Assembly (NCBI GenBank): GCA_963682175.1
Contig: OY821784.1
Coordinates: 20,689,621-20,753,620 of the forward strand
Reading direction: 5' to 3'
DNA: 64,000 nucleotides
Source of the DNA: Triglochin maritima
Taxonomy: Eukaryota > Streptophyta > Magnoliopsida > Alismatales > Juncaginaceae
Shown here: one piece after another, positions 42,506 through 52,144 of the stretch
Layout: the number at the start of each line of letters is the position of its first letter
Position numbering within the stretch: position 1 is the first letter of the stretch
Position numbers and translations under genes: made by a program
The notes under the pieces: model-generated
Databases searched by the model: none
Told to the model about the DNA's origin: nothing
The model's input: the letters and a program-made list of their open reading frames with translations, nothing else

Positions 42506-44046
42506 ATCCTAATCCTTGCTTACTGTTCTTAATTGTGTTTAGGAGAGGATTAGTGATGGATTGAGATGGACGGCTGAGATCGAGTCGGAGAAATGTATAT
42601 CAAGGTTGGTTTCTCTCTCTCTCTCTCTTTCTCTCTCTCTCATTTGCATCTCTCTCACTCACTCTCTCTCTCTAGACTCGTCTCTCTCTCTCCCTCTGTG
42701 GTTCTTCGGTGTTGGCGGAGGCGAGGATCGGAGTGTTGGATTCGTCGGAGTCGTCGTAGAGATCGTTGTGTTCGCCGGAGTTTGGGTTTATCGTGGAAAA
42801 GCTCGCCGTCGTTCTTCAAAGGCTTCTTCAAGCCTTAAGGTATGTCAAACTTGCTTTCAAGCTCACCTATTGTTAGTGTGGCAGTGGGAGCGGTCGACGG
42901 TAGGCCGTTTCAGGCTCGTCGGACCTGCACAACCGTTTCTGAACTATAAACGGTCGACCGGTGTTTTGGTTCGGTCGACCGGTTATAGTGTATTTGGGGC
43001 AGAATCCCTCGCACCGGTCGAACGATGCCCTTTTGGGCGGTCGACCGGTTGTGCAATTTTTAGCGAGAGAAAACGTCCTGGGTATTTTCGGTCGAACGGG
43101 ACCCCTTTGCCGGTCGACCGAAAGTACTGTTGTAGGTCGGTTTGGGCGTTGACCATCTAAACGGTCGACCGCATGTTTGACTCGTTCGACCGACGTTTAA
43201 GTTAACTTAATGTCCGGTCGACCCGAAGTGAGGTTTCGGTCGACCGTGTGTATGGTTTGGTCGAAGGTTTGACACTGGTGGATTTCGGTCGACCGCTAGT
43301 GTGTGTGGTTCGACCGTGTAATTGAGTTTTATTGGAAGTTGTTTACTGGAGGTTTTCGGTCGACCGATACGGTTCGGTTGTTCGACCGTTTTACTGTTTT
43401 TTCCGAAAATGGATTTTCTACTGGTGCTTTTCGGTCGACCGGGACCCCTTTTGTCGGTCGACCGTTTGGCGGGTTTTTTCGGTTGGGCCAGTTCTCTGGG
43501 TGAGGATCGGTCGACCGGAAGACATGTTTTGTTCGACCGTTTTACACTGTTTTTGTGTGTGTGTGTGTTGCTATTGATTGGCTAGAAGGCAACGGGTCTC
43601 CGGCCCTTTTGGGGCGACGACACAGACATTCCGGCCCTATAGCGATTAGTGGTGACACGTGGGTTGTGATTTTGTGGCCGTGCCTCCGGAGAATGAGGCA
43701 AAGCCGTGGCTCCGGCGAATGAGGCAAAGCCGTGGCTCTGGCGAATGATGCAAAATCGTGGCTCCGGTAACACTGAGGCAATGAGGGGGTTTTGTGGCCG
43801 TGTTTTGGACCGGCTGTGCCTTGTGTGCACGTGTGTTGGTGGGTTGGGGTGAGAGGACCCTTGAGACCCGTGTTGTTGGGCTATGGCCGGGAGAGAGGTC
43901 CCGAGAACTTAGCGGGTGTTTCTGTTGTGGTGTTTTACGTTTCTTTGCAGATTTCATTTTTGTCCATATATGTGTTAGGGTTTGGCATACTGGGTTTCCT
44001 CCTGGAAACTCAGCCATTCATTGTCTGCTTTCAGGCCGAGAGCGAC
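42500..44046 (+). mobile_element. 3' LTR of the Tekay-like element, right end missing
   Basis: It matches the 5' LTR almost base for base, with a few substitutions and a longer CT tract, up to 'ggccgagagcgac' (5' LTR position 37663). The final 249 bases are absent and minus-strand sister LTR sequence resumes at 44047. The palindrome array lies at about 42890-43545. Confidence 0.9.
42890..43545. repeat. CGGTCGACCG palindrome array (Tekay 3' LTR)
   Basis: The same array as in the 5' LTR. Two sites are exact here but mutated in the 5' LTR (near 43111 and 43455), showing ongoing decay from a more regular ancestor. Confidence 0.9.
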
Positions 44047-44187
44047 ACCTTTTCATCCGTTACAACTTTTCACCCAACTCAAACGTCCAAGGTCTTTTCA
44101 CCCAACCACAACTCTTACATAGTTACGGGGCACCAACGATCTTTCAACCAACCACCGCAACACTCACATTTCTAAGCTGGGCTCCAG
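44047..44187 (-). mobile_element. Tekay-like LTR, minus strand, second fragment
   Basis: On the minus strand this shows 'gtggttgggtgaaaagaccttggacgtttgagttgggtgaaaag', the tandem-unit region found at 35940-36129. The two pieces are therefore one LTR split by the plus-strand Tekay element. At 44187 it is joined to a truncated Athila integrase. Confidence 0.75.
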
Positions 44188-46847
44188 AGCAACACCTTCT
44201 ACCCGGCCGTAAACACCTTTCCATAATCATGCGATCGTGAAACAACTTGGCCCGGGACTTATGAATTTTGGCATTTTCATACGTATCATTGCGTAGCTCT
44301 TCCAACTCCACAATGTCGAGTTTACGCTGCACCGTTGTTTGATCAAGATCCATATTCAGGTTCTTGATCGCCCAGAAAGCACAATGCTCAAGCTCGACGG
44401 GAGGTGGCAAGCCTTGCCTTACACTACCCGATATGGGGACATACCCAAATTGGTTTTGTACGCGGTGTGGAAGGACCACAACGCGTCATTCAACTTAGTT
44501 GACCAATCCTTCCTCGAGGAAGTAACCGGCTTCTCAAGCATTTGCCTTAATTGACAGTTAGAAACTTCGTACTGCCCACTAGTTTGCGGATGATATGGGG
44601 TCGCAAGCTTGTGGGTGATCTAATATTTCGTCATAAGAGCTTCAAATGAGCAATTACAGAAGTGGGTACCGTTGTCGCTGATTATGGTACGAGGAGTACC
44701 AAATCACGCCAAAATGTCTCTTAAGAATTTGGTGACCATATTGTTGTCATTGGTCTTAGTGTGTATAGCCTCAACCCACTTAGACACATAGTCAACAACC
44801 ACCAGAATGTAAAGATTCCTGAATGATTTCGGGAAGGGACCCATAAAGTCGATGCCCCACACATCGAAGATGTCGACAACAAGGACATTTTGCAAAGGCA
44901 TCACGTCACGTCGACTAATCCTTCCAAGGCGCTGACACTTATCACATTGCCTACAAAAGTCGTAAGCATCTTTGAAAAGAGAAGGCCAGTAGAATCCCAA
45001 TTGGAGCACCTTGGCGGAATTTTTTCTTTGCTGCAAAGTGTCCCCAACATGCCTTTGAGTGGCAGAAATGGAGCACACTTTGGAACTCGATATCTGGGAC
45101 GCACTGCCTCAAAATTTGGTTAGAGCGGTATTTGAATAGGTAGGGTCGTCCCAATGAAAGAATCTGACATAAGATCTAAATTTGGTTTGGTCAGATTTTG
45201 ACCAACCCACAGGAAGTTGCTCGGTCACGAGGTAGTTCACGATGTCGGCAAACCAAGGGTTATCTTCGATCGTGAACAACTGCTCATCAGGAAATTTGTC
45301 ATTAATAATTTGGTCATGTGGGTTGGTCATCTCTTGACGAGACAGGTGGTCTGCTACAACATTTTCACACCCTTTTTTGTCCCGAATCTCGGGGTCAAAT
45401 TCTTGTAACAACAAGATCCATCTCAAGAGTCGGGAATTTGCATCTTTCTTTGCCATGAGGTGGTCGATGGTTGTGTGATCAGAATAGATAATCATGTGGG
45501 TGCCAATCATGTACGACCGGAATTTCTCCAAAGCGAATTTGATCGCTAAGAATTCCTTCTCGTTCACAGTGTAGTTCAATTGGGTATCATTGAGTGTTCT
45601 ACTGGCATAGTAGATCACATGAGGCAAATTGTCCAATCGTTGCCCAAGCACGGCTGCCACAGCGAAGTCAGATGCATCACACATTAACTCGAAGGGTTTA
45701 GTCCACACCGGTGCGTTAATTATGGGAGCTGAAGTCAACTCCTTCTTCAAGGTCAAAAAGGCATGGTGGCTATTCGGTGTGAACTCAAAAATTGGTATCC
45801 CTAGCCAACGAGCCGGTAAGAGGTCGAACAATTTTGCTAAAATCCCGAATGAACCGCCAATAGAATCCAGCAAGCCCCAAAAAGGCATGGATATCCTTAA
45901 CATTACTTGGCGGTAGGAGATTAGCAATCACACCCACTTTGGCAGGATCGACCTCAATTCCCCTACATTAGACCACATGTCCATGTACAATCCCTCGCTT
46001 CACCATGAAGTGACATTTCTCCCAATTGAGAGCGAGGTTCTTCTCACGGCATCACTTGAGGACAAGGCTCAAGTGACGAACGAACTCATCAAAGGAAGAG
46101 CCAAATATGCAAAAGTCGTCCATGAAAATCTCAAGGAAACGCTCTACCATATCAGAGAAGATGCTGATCATACACCTTTGAAACGTTGCGGCGCATTACA
46201 TAACCCAAAGGGCATGCGATGGTAGGCCAATGTGCCAAAGGGACAAGTAAGTGTGGTTTTCTCTTGATCCTCGGGGGCGATGGGAATTAGGTTGTAACCG
46301 GAGTATCCATCAAGAAAACGATAATACTCATGTCCGGCCAACCTTTCCAACATGTGATCAATGAATGGTAACGGGAAATGATCTTTCCGCGTTGGCGAAT
46401 TGAGCTTGCGATAATCAACGCAAACTCGCCATCCAGTTTGCAAGCGTGTTGGGATAAGCTCATTATGCTCCTTCTCAACAACCGGCACGCCTGACTTCTA
46501 GGGAACCACATGGAGAGGACTCACCCACAAACTATCAGAGATAGGATAGACTATCCCATGATCCAAGCACTTAAGAACCTCTTTTTGGATGGCTTCTTTC
46601 AGTACAGGATTCAATCTTCGTTGTGGGTCCCGGCGGGGCCTAGAATCCTCTTACATGTGGATCCGATGCTGAACAATACCAGGGTTAATTCCCTTGATAT
46701 CCTTCGAGGACCACCCGATAGCCTCTTTGTTTTCAACGAGCACTTTTTTGAGGGCAACCTCTTGATCTTGTGCAAGATTAGAAGCAATAATGAGTGGCAT
46801 GGTCTAATTAGACCCTAAAAAGATGTATTTCAGTTTATCGGGGAGTT
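44188..46847 (-). pseudogene. Athila 1 pol remnant: RT, RNase H, integrase
   Basis: Read leftward. The RT begins near 46790 and has 'RKLNSPTRKDHFPLPFIDHMLERLAGHEYYRFLDGYSG', 'PFGLCNAP' and a MDDF catalytic site near 46110 after a frameshift. RNase H (45927-45109 open) has 'DASDFAVAAVLGQ', 'YSDHTTIDHL' and 'GCENVVADHLSRQ'. The integrase follows with '[10 protein letters not shown]' and 'CDKCQRLG' (zinc finger), '[10 protein letters not shown]' (first Asp) and a GTHF-type segment near 44670 (second Asp). The 'KIHKSRAKLFHDR' segment is near 44240. Stops include those near 46825, 46650 and 46500. Similarity ends at 'KVLL' near 44188. Confidence 0.88.
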
Positions 46848-46852
46848 GTTTA
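46848..46852. repeat. TSD GTTTA, left copy (copia copy 3)
   Basis: Direct repeat with 52140-52144, outside the two LTRs. Confidence 0.88.
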
Positions 46853-48320
46853 TGTAGGATCGTGTGGGTTATGGGTCCACTAATCACTTTTACGCTAATC
46901 CCTAACTAATCAAACAATAAACGCAGCGGAAACAATTTAAAGAATAGTAGGGAAAAGGAACAAGCAAACCACAAATCGACTCGGCGTTTTTATAGAGGTT
47001 CGGCACCCCACCCGGGTCCTAGTCCTCTCTTGCAAGCTCCGCTCGACTCCGCGAGCTCCGCCTAGGACTTCACTATCCGCTCCCCTTACAACCGTCAAAC
47101 TCGCGAACAACCCTCGCCGAGCTTGGAATCCTCTTCTCACAATCCGAGAAGGATCACTTCGGGCTTTCACCGAAGTCTATACTCTTTTGACAACCAATGT
47201 AGCTGAGTGGGATTCACTCTCTAATTGAGCACACTTTGAGTAGGATGAGTAATTGATCAAGTGTGTATAGTTTAGGCTTATGGAGTGTAGAAATGGGAGC
47301 TTTGAGGATTGAGGTTTCTCTCTAATGTATTGGGACAATTGGAGTTGGAGAGTTGTGTTAACAATAGGTCTTCATCCTCTATTTATAAGCTCCTAAGGTG
47401 TTCTAGCCGTTGGGGATAGATTTGGTTGGGTTTTGTGTAAGATACACAAAGCAGAAAATCGGGCTGTAAATCTGTCTAGAACCGGTCGACCGAAACTAGT
47501 AAACCGGTCGACCATTAACTCGATTTCAACGAGAATGGTCAAACAAAAGAATATTCGGTCGGACAAACGAAATAGAACTTAACTCTACTTAAGTGAATCG
47601 GTCGAACCAAAGTATGGGGCGGTCGACCGTTCAGGGGATTCGGTTGAGACAAAGGTGCAACGGTCGAACGAAGAATGTGTTGACCGATATCAGGGAAATA
47701 TTAAGTGTTCAACCGGTCGACTGAAACAAGGTCGTCGTTCGACTGGTTACCGAATGTATTTTGGGGTTAAGTTTGTTTTATACGAATACGACCGTTAAAG
47801 GAATACGACAAGAATAACGACCATATTAAAATCCGGGATCGGTCGACCGAAAAGGTGGAACCGGTCGACCGGTAGAGTTCGGTAAAATCATTGTGGAGAG
47901 TCTGTTATAAACCGGTCGAACTGAGAACTAGTTCGGTCGACTGGTTCACACAAGAAATCTGGTTTAGGTTTTAAGTGATTTCCGACTAAGGTTTGGGTGA
48001 TCTAATGGAGTCCAAATGATATTAGATTTTGTGTGTGACTCCTACAGGGAACCTAGTGTGAATTTGATTAGTTTTTAACTCTTGTGTGCTCAATTCACAC
48101 ATGTTCCTAAGACTCAAAATAAAATCAAGATTACAAGTCTTCATATAGCTTTATTACAAATCTTGACTTGATTTCCTTCCTTCCATGAGTCTTGATCACA
48201 TGTAGAGGTTAGCACATGCAATATATATGCAATGCAATATGTGTGCTACTCTACATTACTTATGATTAAGATTAGGTTGATTAAATCATCAAAACAAGGA
48301 TTAAGGCCAAAGAGCCAACA
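46853..48320 (-). mobile_element. 3' LTR of copia copy 3
   Basis: A 1468-bp LTR. Relative to the 5' LTR it lacks about 25 bp around the 'cccgttccgggccggg' stem (near 47083) and has scattered substitutions. TATA box on the minus strand at 47380-47387; palindrome array at about 47480-47950. Confidence 0.92.
47480..47950. repeat. CGGTCGACCG palindrome array (copia copy 3, 3' LTR)
   Basis: About fifteen exact or near copies, including CCGGTCGACCG near 47484, 47850 and 47863. Confidence 0.88.
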
Positions 48321-48334
48321 ATCTCGCCCTTTTT
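48321..48334 (-). promoter_or_regulatory. Polypurine tract of copia copy 3
   Basis: On the minus strand AAAAAGGGCGAGAT abuts the LTR; one C interrupts the G run found in copies 1 and 2 (GGGGGAGAT). Confidence 0.8.
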
Positions 48335-48934
48335 GATGATGGAAACTATGCATGAAAATTTTAGGTGCAAACTTTGCATATAAATGCTCCCCCTATGAAT
48401 GTGCATTGTTTTTGTTCAATTTTAACCAATTTTCAAGTAACTCCCCTTTAATTATCTCTCCCCCTTTGACATCCATCAAAAACAAAAATAATTATGACTT
48501 TAAGCATAGAATTTGGATGTCTTGTAATGAAGTTGCTCCCCCTAAATTTTGCACTTAATTACTCTAATAAAATATATAACATTTAAGCTCTTCCTATCAA
48601 TAAGGCTAGATGAAAACTATGAATAAGATTCAAGTTAATTTCATTTAAGTTTCAACTTAGGCCTTATTCTAACATCCATTTAAAATTTGACATATATAAT
48701 CAATGGATGTGATAAATTATTTGCAATGAATAGGGTTAGTGATTTGCAATGAATTAAACTTCTAAAGATATGACAATTAAGCATATAGACTAGATTAGAG
48801 CTAATTTTTCAAAAAATTTAAAGATAGAAATTTTATACCAAACTTGAATATTGATTAGCTCCAATCTTGACTTGGTGATGCAACCGGATTCGAATTTGAT
48901 GCTTTGGCTCGTCTGGTCACCACCAATCTCCTCC
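48335..48934 (-). repeat. 3' untranslated region with polypurine-like repeats (copy 3)
   Basis: No gene. Minus-strand G-rich blocks (plus-strand 'ctccccct', near 48388, 48440, 48463 and 48535) alternate with diverged phrases, as in copy 2. Confidence 0.7.
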
Positions 48935-50593
48935 TCAAGCTCCTACAAGTGTAGACTTTGGTACCCATACAACTTTGGGTCCTTGAACATTAGCTTTTGG
49001 GATCCAAACCATTTTGGTTTTGGGTGCCCACACACTTGAGGAAATAGACTTAACAAATAAATGCTTGCCATTTAAAGTAGTATGAGATACATGGTTTTTC
49101 AATTGCACATTGTATCCTAAACCATGTTTAGCTAAGGATTGTCTTTGACTACTTAAAAGCATATCAAACATTTTTGTTCCTTTAGTGAACATTTCTAGAT
49201 CTTTCCTTAATTGCATATTTGAAGTTCTAAGATCTAAATGTTCATCAACAATAGGTGTTTTACTTAGACTAGCAAGTGATGATTCATTTGATTCAAGTCT
49301 AGCAACCACCTCATTCTTTTCATTTATGATTAATTCAATTTGGCATTTGAGATCATTTATAGTTTTTGTAGCATTTTTGTTCTTTTCACAAATGATCTCA
49401 TATTGTTTAACTAAATCATGAAATGCATTTTGTAGCTCATCATGTGTATATGATTCATCATTAGCATTAGATTTAGAGCTAGCACTAGAATATGATTTAC
49501 TTGAACATGAATTACTTATAGTGGAATAAGATTTTGAGGAGTTAGAAGCTACCTCACTTTGTTCATCTTTAATAGCCATGAAGCATGAATGGGCAACCTC
49601 TTTTCTACTTTGCAAGGAAGAGGATGATGATGATGGAGATGAAAAGTCATCCCAAGTGGCTTTGTGAGCTTCCTCCTTCCTTTCTTTCCTTTCCCTCTTC
49701 TCCTTTTCTCTTCTCCTCTCTCTTCTCTCATTTTTCTTCTCCCTCTCTTTTCTCTCATTTTCACTTTCCTCCTTCTCCTTTTCTTTTTCTCTTTTCTCAC
49801 TTCTTCTACCTTTTCTTTCATTCTTTTCTCCCTTATCCCTCTTGAGGGTTTTGAAGAAGTCTTGGGCAAGGACCTCAATGTCCTCTTCTTCCACTCTCCT
49901 TGGCTCATCAAAGTTTGGATGCAATGCCACCGTGGAGTTTTTCTTGGAAGCTTCCTTCTCCTTTCGATGACTCAATTGAAGCTCATAGGCCATGAGATTT
50001 CCAATGAGTTCCTCCATCTTCAATTTGGAAAGATCGTGCGATTCTTCAATTGCGACGACCTTGTCTTCCCAATCATTGCTCAATGACCGGAGGAATTTTC
50101 GAGTAATCTCTCCTTCATTTTTCCTTCTTCCAAGAACCAAAAGAGAGTTAGTAATATCGGTCAAGCGAGTGTTCATGTCGCTTATGTTCTCACCGATTTG
50201 CATAGAAAATATTTCATATTTATGCATGGGGAGACTTATCCTAGTTTCTTTGGTTTTACTATCACCCTCATGATGCATTTGTAACTTATGCCATATTTCA
50301 TTTGCACTTTCACAACCCCTAATTCTATTGTATTCTCCCTCATTAAGGCCATAATATAAAATGTTCATGATTTTAGAATTCATTTCAATTTCTTTCATTT
50401 GAGCCCTAGATAGAGAATCTAACTCATCTTCATTTGGGGGTTTGTATGGATTTTGAATAAACTTCCAATACTTAAGGTCATTTGATATTAAATAGATTTT
50501 CATCCTATTTTTCCAATAATCATAGTTTGACCCATTAAGCAAAGGAGGTCTTGTGGTGCATAAACCCTCTAAGTGATTAGATGTTGAAGTCAT
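48935..50593 (-). CDS. Gag protein of the gag-only copia family, intact (552 aa)
   Basis: An unbroken frame starting MTSTSNHLEGLC. Residues of about 20-210 form the copia gag polypeptide region ('YDYWKNRMKIYL', 'GLNEGEYNRIRG', 'HKLQMHHEGDSK', 'KFLRSLSNDWEDK'). Residues 250-310 are an extreme Lys/Glu/Arg stretch, then come Ser-rich segments and a probable coiled coil (about 370-450, 'LQNAFHDLVKQYEIICEKNKN'). The tail repeats 'VWAPK/VWIPK/VWVPK'. No CCHC knuckle and no protease motif are present. It starts 39 bases after the PBS. As the only intact gag of this family here, it could supply particles for copies 1 and 2 in trans if expressed; that is inference. Confidence 0.9.
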   Translation of the reverse strand: MTSTSNHLEGLCTTRPPLLNGSNYDYWKNRMKIYLISNDLKYWKFIQNPYKPPNEDELDSLSRAQMKEIEMNSKIMNILYYGLNEGEYNRIRGCESANEIWHKLQMHHEGDSKTKETRISLPMHKYEIFSMQIGENISDMNTRLTDITNSLLVLGRRKNEGEITRKFLRSLSNDWEDKVVAIEESHDLSKLKMEELIGNLMAYELQLSHRKEKEASKKNSTVALHPNFDEPRRVEEEDIEVLAQDFFKTLKRDKGEKNERKGRRSEKREKEKEKEESENERKEREKKNERRERRREKEKRERKERKEEAHKATWDDFSSPSSSSSSLQSRKEVAHSCFMAIKDEQSEVASNSSKSYSTISNSCSSKSYSSASSKSNANDESYTHDELQNAFHDLVKQYEIICEKNKNATKTINDLKCQIELIINEKNEVVARLESNESSLASLSKTPIVDEHLDLRTSNMQLRKDLEMFTKGTKMFDMLLSSQRQSLAKHGLGYNVQLKNHVSHTTLNGKHLFVKSISSSVWAPKTKMVWIPKANVQGPKVVWVPKSTLVGA

Positions 50594-50631
50594 GCTAAAA
50601 TAATGGTGAAGTAATGAAATTTAGCTAACAA

Positions 50632-50644
50632 GGCTCTGATACCA
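50632..50644 (-). promoter_or_regulatory. Primer-binding site, tRNA-Met (copia copy 3)
   Basis: The minus strand reads TGGTATCAGAGCC two bases inside the 5' LTR end at 50647. Confidence 0.9.
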
Positions 50645-50646
50645 AA

Positions 50647-52139
50647 TGTAGGATCGTGTGGGTTATGGGTCCACTAATCAATTTTACGATAATGCCTAAC
50701 TAATCAAACAATAAACGCAGCGGAAACTACTTAAAGAATAGTAGGGAAAATGAACAAGCAAACCACAAATCGACTCGGCGTTTTTATAGAGGTTCGGCAC
50801 CCCACCCAGGTCCTAGTCCTCTCTTGCAAGCTCCGCTCGACTCCGCGAGCTCCGCCTACGATTTCACTATCCGCCTCCCGTTCCGGGCCGGGAGACAACG
50901 CCTTACAACCGTCAAACTCGCGAACAACCCTCGCAGAGCTTGGAATTCTCTTCTCACAATCCGAGAAGTATCACTTCGGGCTATCACCGAAGTCTATACT
51001 CTTTTGACAACCAATGTAGCTGAGTGGGATTCACTCTCCAATTGAGAACAGTTTGAGTAGGATGAGTAATTGATCAAGTGTGTATAGTTTAGGCTTATGG
51101 AGTGTAGAAATTGGAGCTTTGAGGATTGAGGTTTCTCTCTAATGTATTAGGACAATTGGAGTTTGAGAGTTGTGTTAACAACAGGTCTTGATCCTCTATT
51201 TATAAGCTCCTAAGGTGTTCTAGCCGTTGGGGATAGATTTGGTTGGGTTTTGTGTAAGATACACAAAGCAGAAAATCGGGCTGCAAATCTGTCCAAAACC
51301 GGTCGACCGAAACTAGTAAACCGGTCGACCGTTAACTCGATTTCAACGAGAATGGTAGAACAAAAGAAATATTCGGTCGGACAAACGAACTAGAACGTAA
51401 CTCTACTTAAGTGAATCGGTTGAACCAAAGTATGGGGCAGTCGACCGTTCAGGGGATTCGGTTGAGACAAAGGTGCAACGATCGAATGAAGAATGTGTCG
51501 ACCGATAGCAGGGAAATATTAAGTGTTCCACCGGTCGACCGAAACAAGGTCGTCGTTCGACCGGTTACCGAATGTATTTTGGGGTTAAGTTTGTTTTATA
51601 CAAATACGACCGTTAAAAGAATACGACAAGAATAACGACCATATTAAAATCCGGGATCAGTCGACCGAAAAGGTGGAATCGGTCGACCGGTAGAGTTTGG
51701 TAAAATCATTGTGGAGAGTCTGTTATAAACCGGTCGAACTGAGAACTGGTTCGGTCGACCGGTTCACACAGGAAATCTGGGTTTAGGTTTTAAGTGATTT
51801 CCGACTAAGGTTTGGGTGATCTAATGGAGTCCAAATGATATGGGATTTTGTGTGTGACTCATACAGGGAACCTAGTGTGAATGTCATTAGTTTTTAACTC
51901 TTGTATGCTCAGTTTACACATGTTCCTAAGACTCAAAATAAAATCAAGATTACAAGTCATCATATAGCTTTATTACAAATCTTGACTTGATTTCCTTCCT
52001 TCCATGAGTCTTGATCACCAGTAGAGGTTAGCACATGCAATATATATGCAATGCAATATGTGTGCTACTCTACATTACTTGTGATTAAGATTAGGTTGAT
52101 TAAATCATCAAAACAAGGATTAAGGCCAAAAAGCCAACA
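50647..52139 (-). mobile_element. 5' LTR of copia copy 3
   Basis: A 1493-bp LTR ending (plus-strand left edge) TGTAGGATCG and starting (right edge) at TGTTGGCTTTTTGGCC on the minus strand. TATA box at 51197-51204; palindrome array at 51298-51770. Confidence 0.92.
51298..51770. repeat. CGGTCGACCG palindrome array (copia copy 3, 5' LTR)
   Basis: Exact or near copies near 51299, 51320, 51440, 51531, 51554, 51659, 51680 and 51752, with more decayed ones between. Confidence 0.88.
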
Positions 52140-52144
52140 GTTTA
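52140..52144. repeat. TSD GTTTA, right copy (copia copy 3)
   Basis: Direct repeat of 46848-46852. Confidence 0.88.

Larger units (their letters stand above)
36130..44046 (+). mobile_element. Tekay/Del-like chromovirus (Ty3/gypsy), near complete
   Basis: A 7.9 kb LTR retrotransposon: 5' LTR (36130-37912), tRNA-Met-type PBS, an uninterrupted gag-pol, polypurine tract and a 3' LTR that stops 249 bases early (44046). The order gag-PR-RT-RH-IN with a C-terminal chromodomain places it among the chromoviruses. The unbroken 1493-aa frame and the close match of the two LTRs suggest a fairly recent insertion. It sits inside an older minus-strand LTR. GCTTT precedes the 5' LTR, but the matching right TSD is lost with the truncated LTR end. 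Confidence 0.92.
46853..52139 (-). mobile_element. Gag-only copia element (TR-GAG-like), copy 3, complete, intact gag
   Basis: A 5287-bp minus-strand element: 5' LTR (50647-52139), tRNA-Met PBS (50632-50644), gag (50593-48935), 3' untranslated region (48335-48934), polypurine tract (48321-48334) and 3' LTR (46853-48320), with GTTTA on both sides. Like copy 2 it has no pol sequence between gag and the 3' LTR. It is inserted between the protease and RT of Athila 1. Confidence 0.93.
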
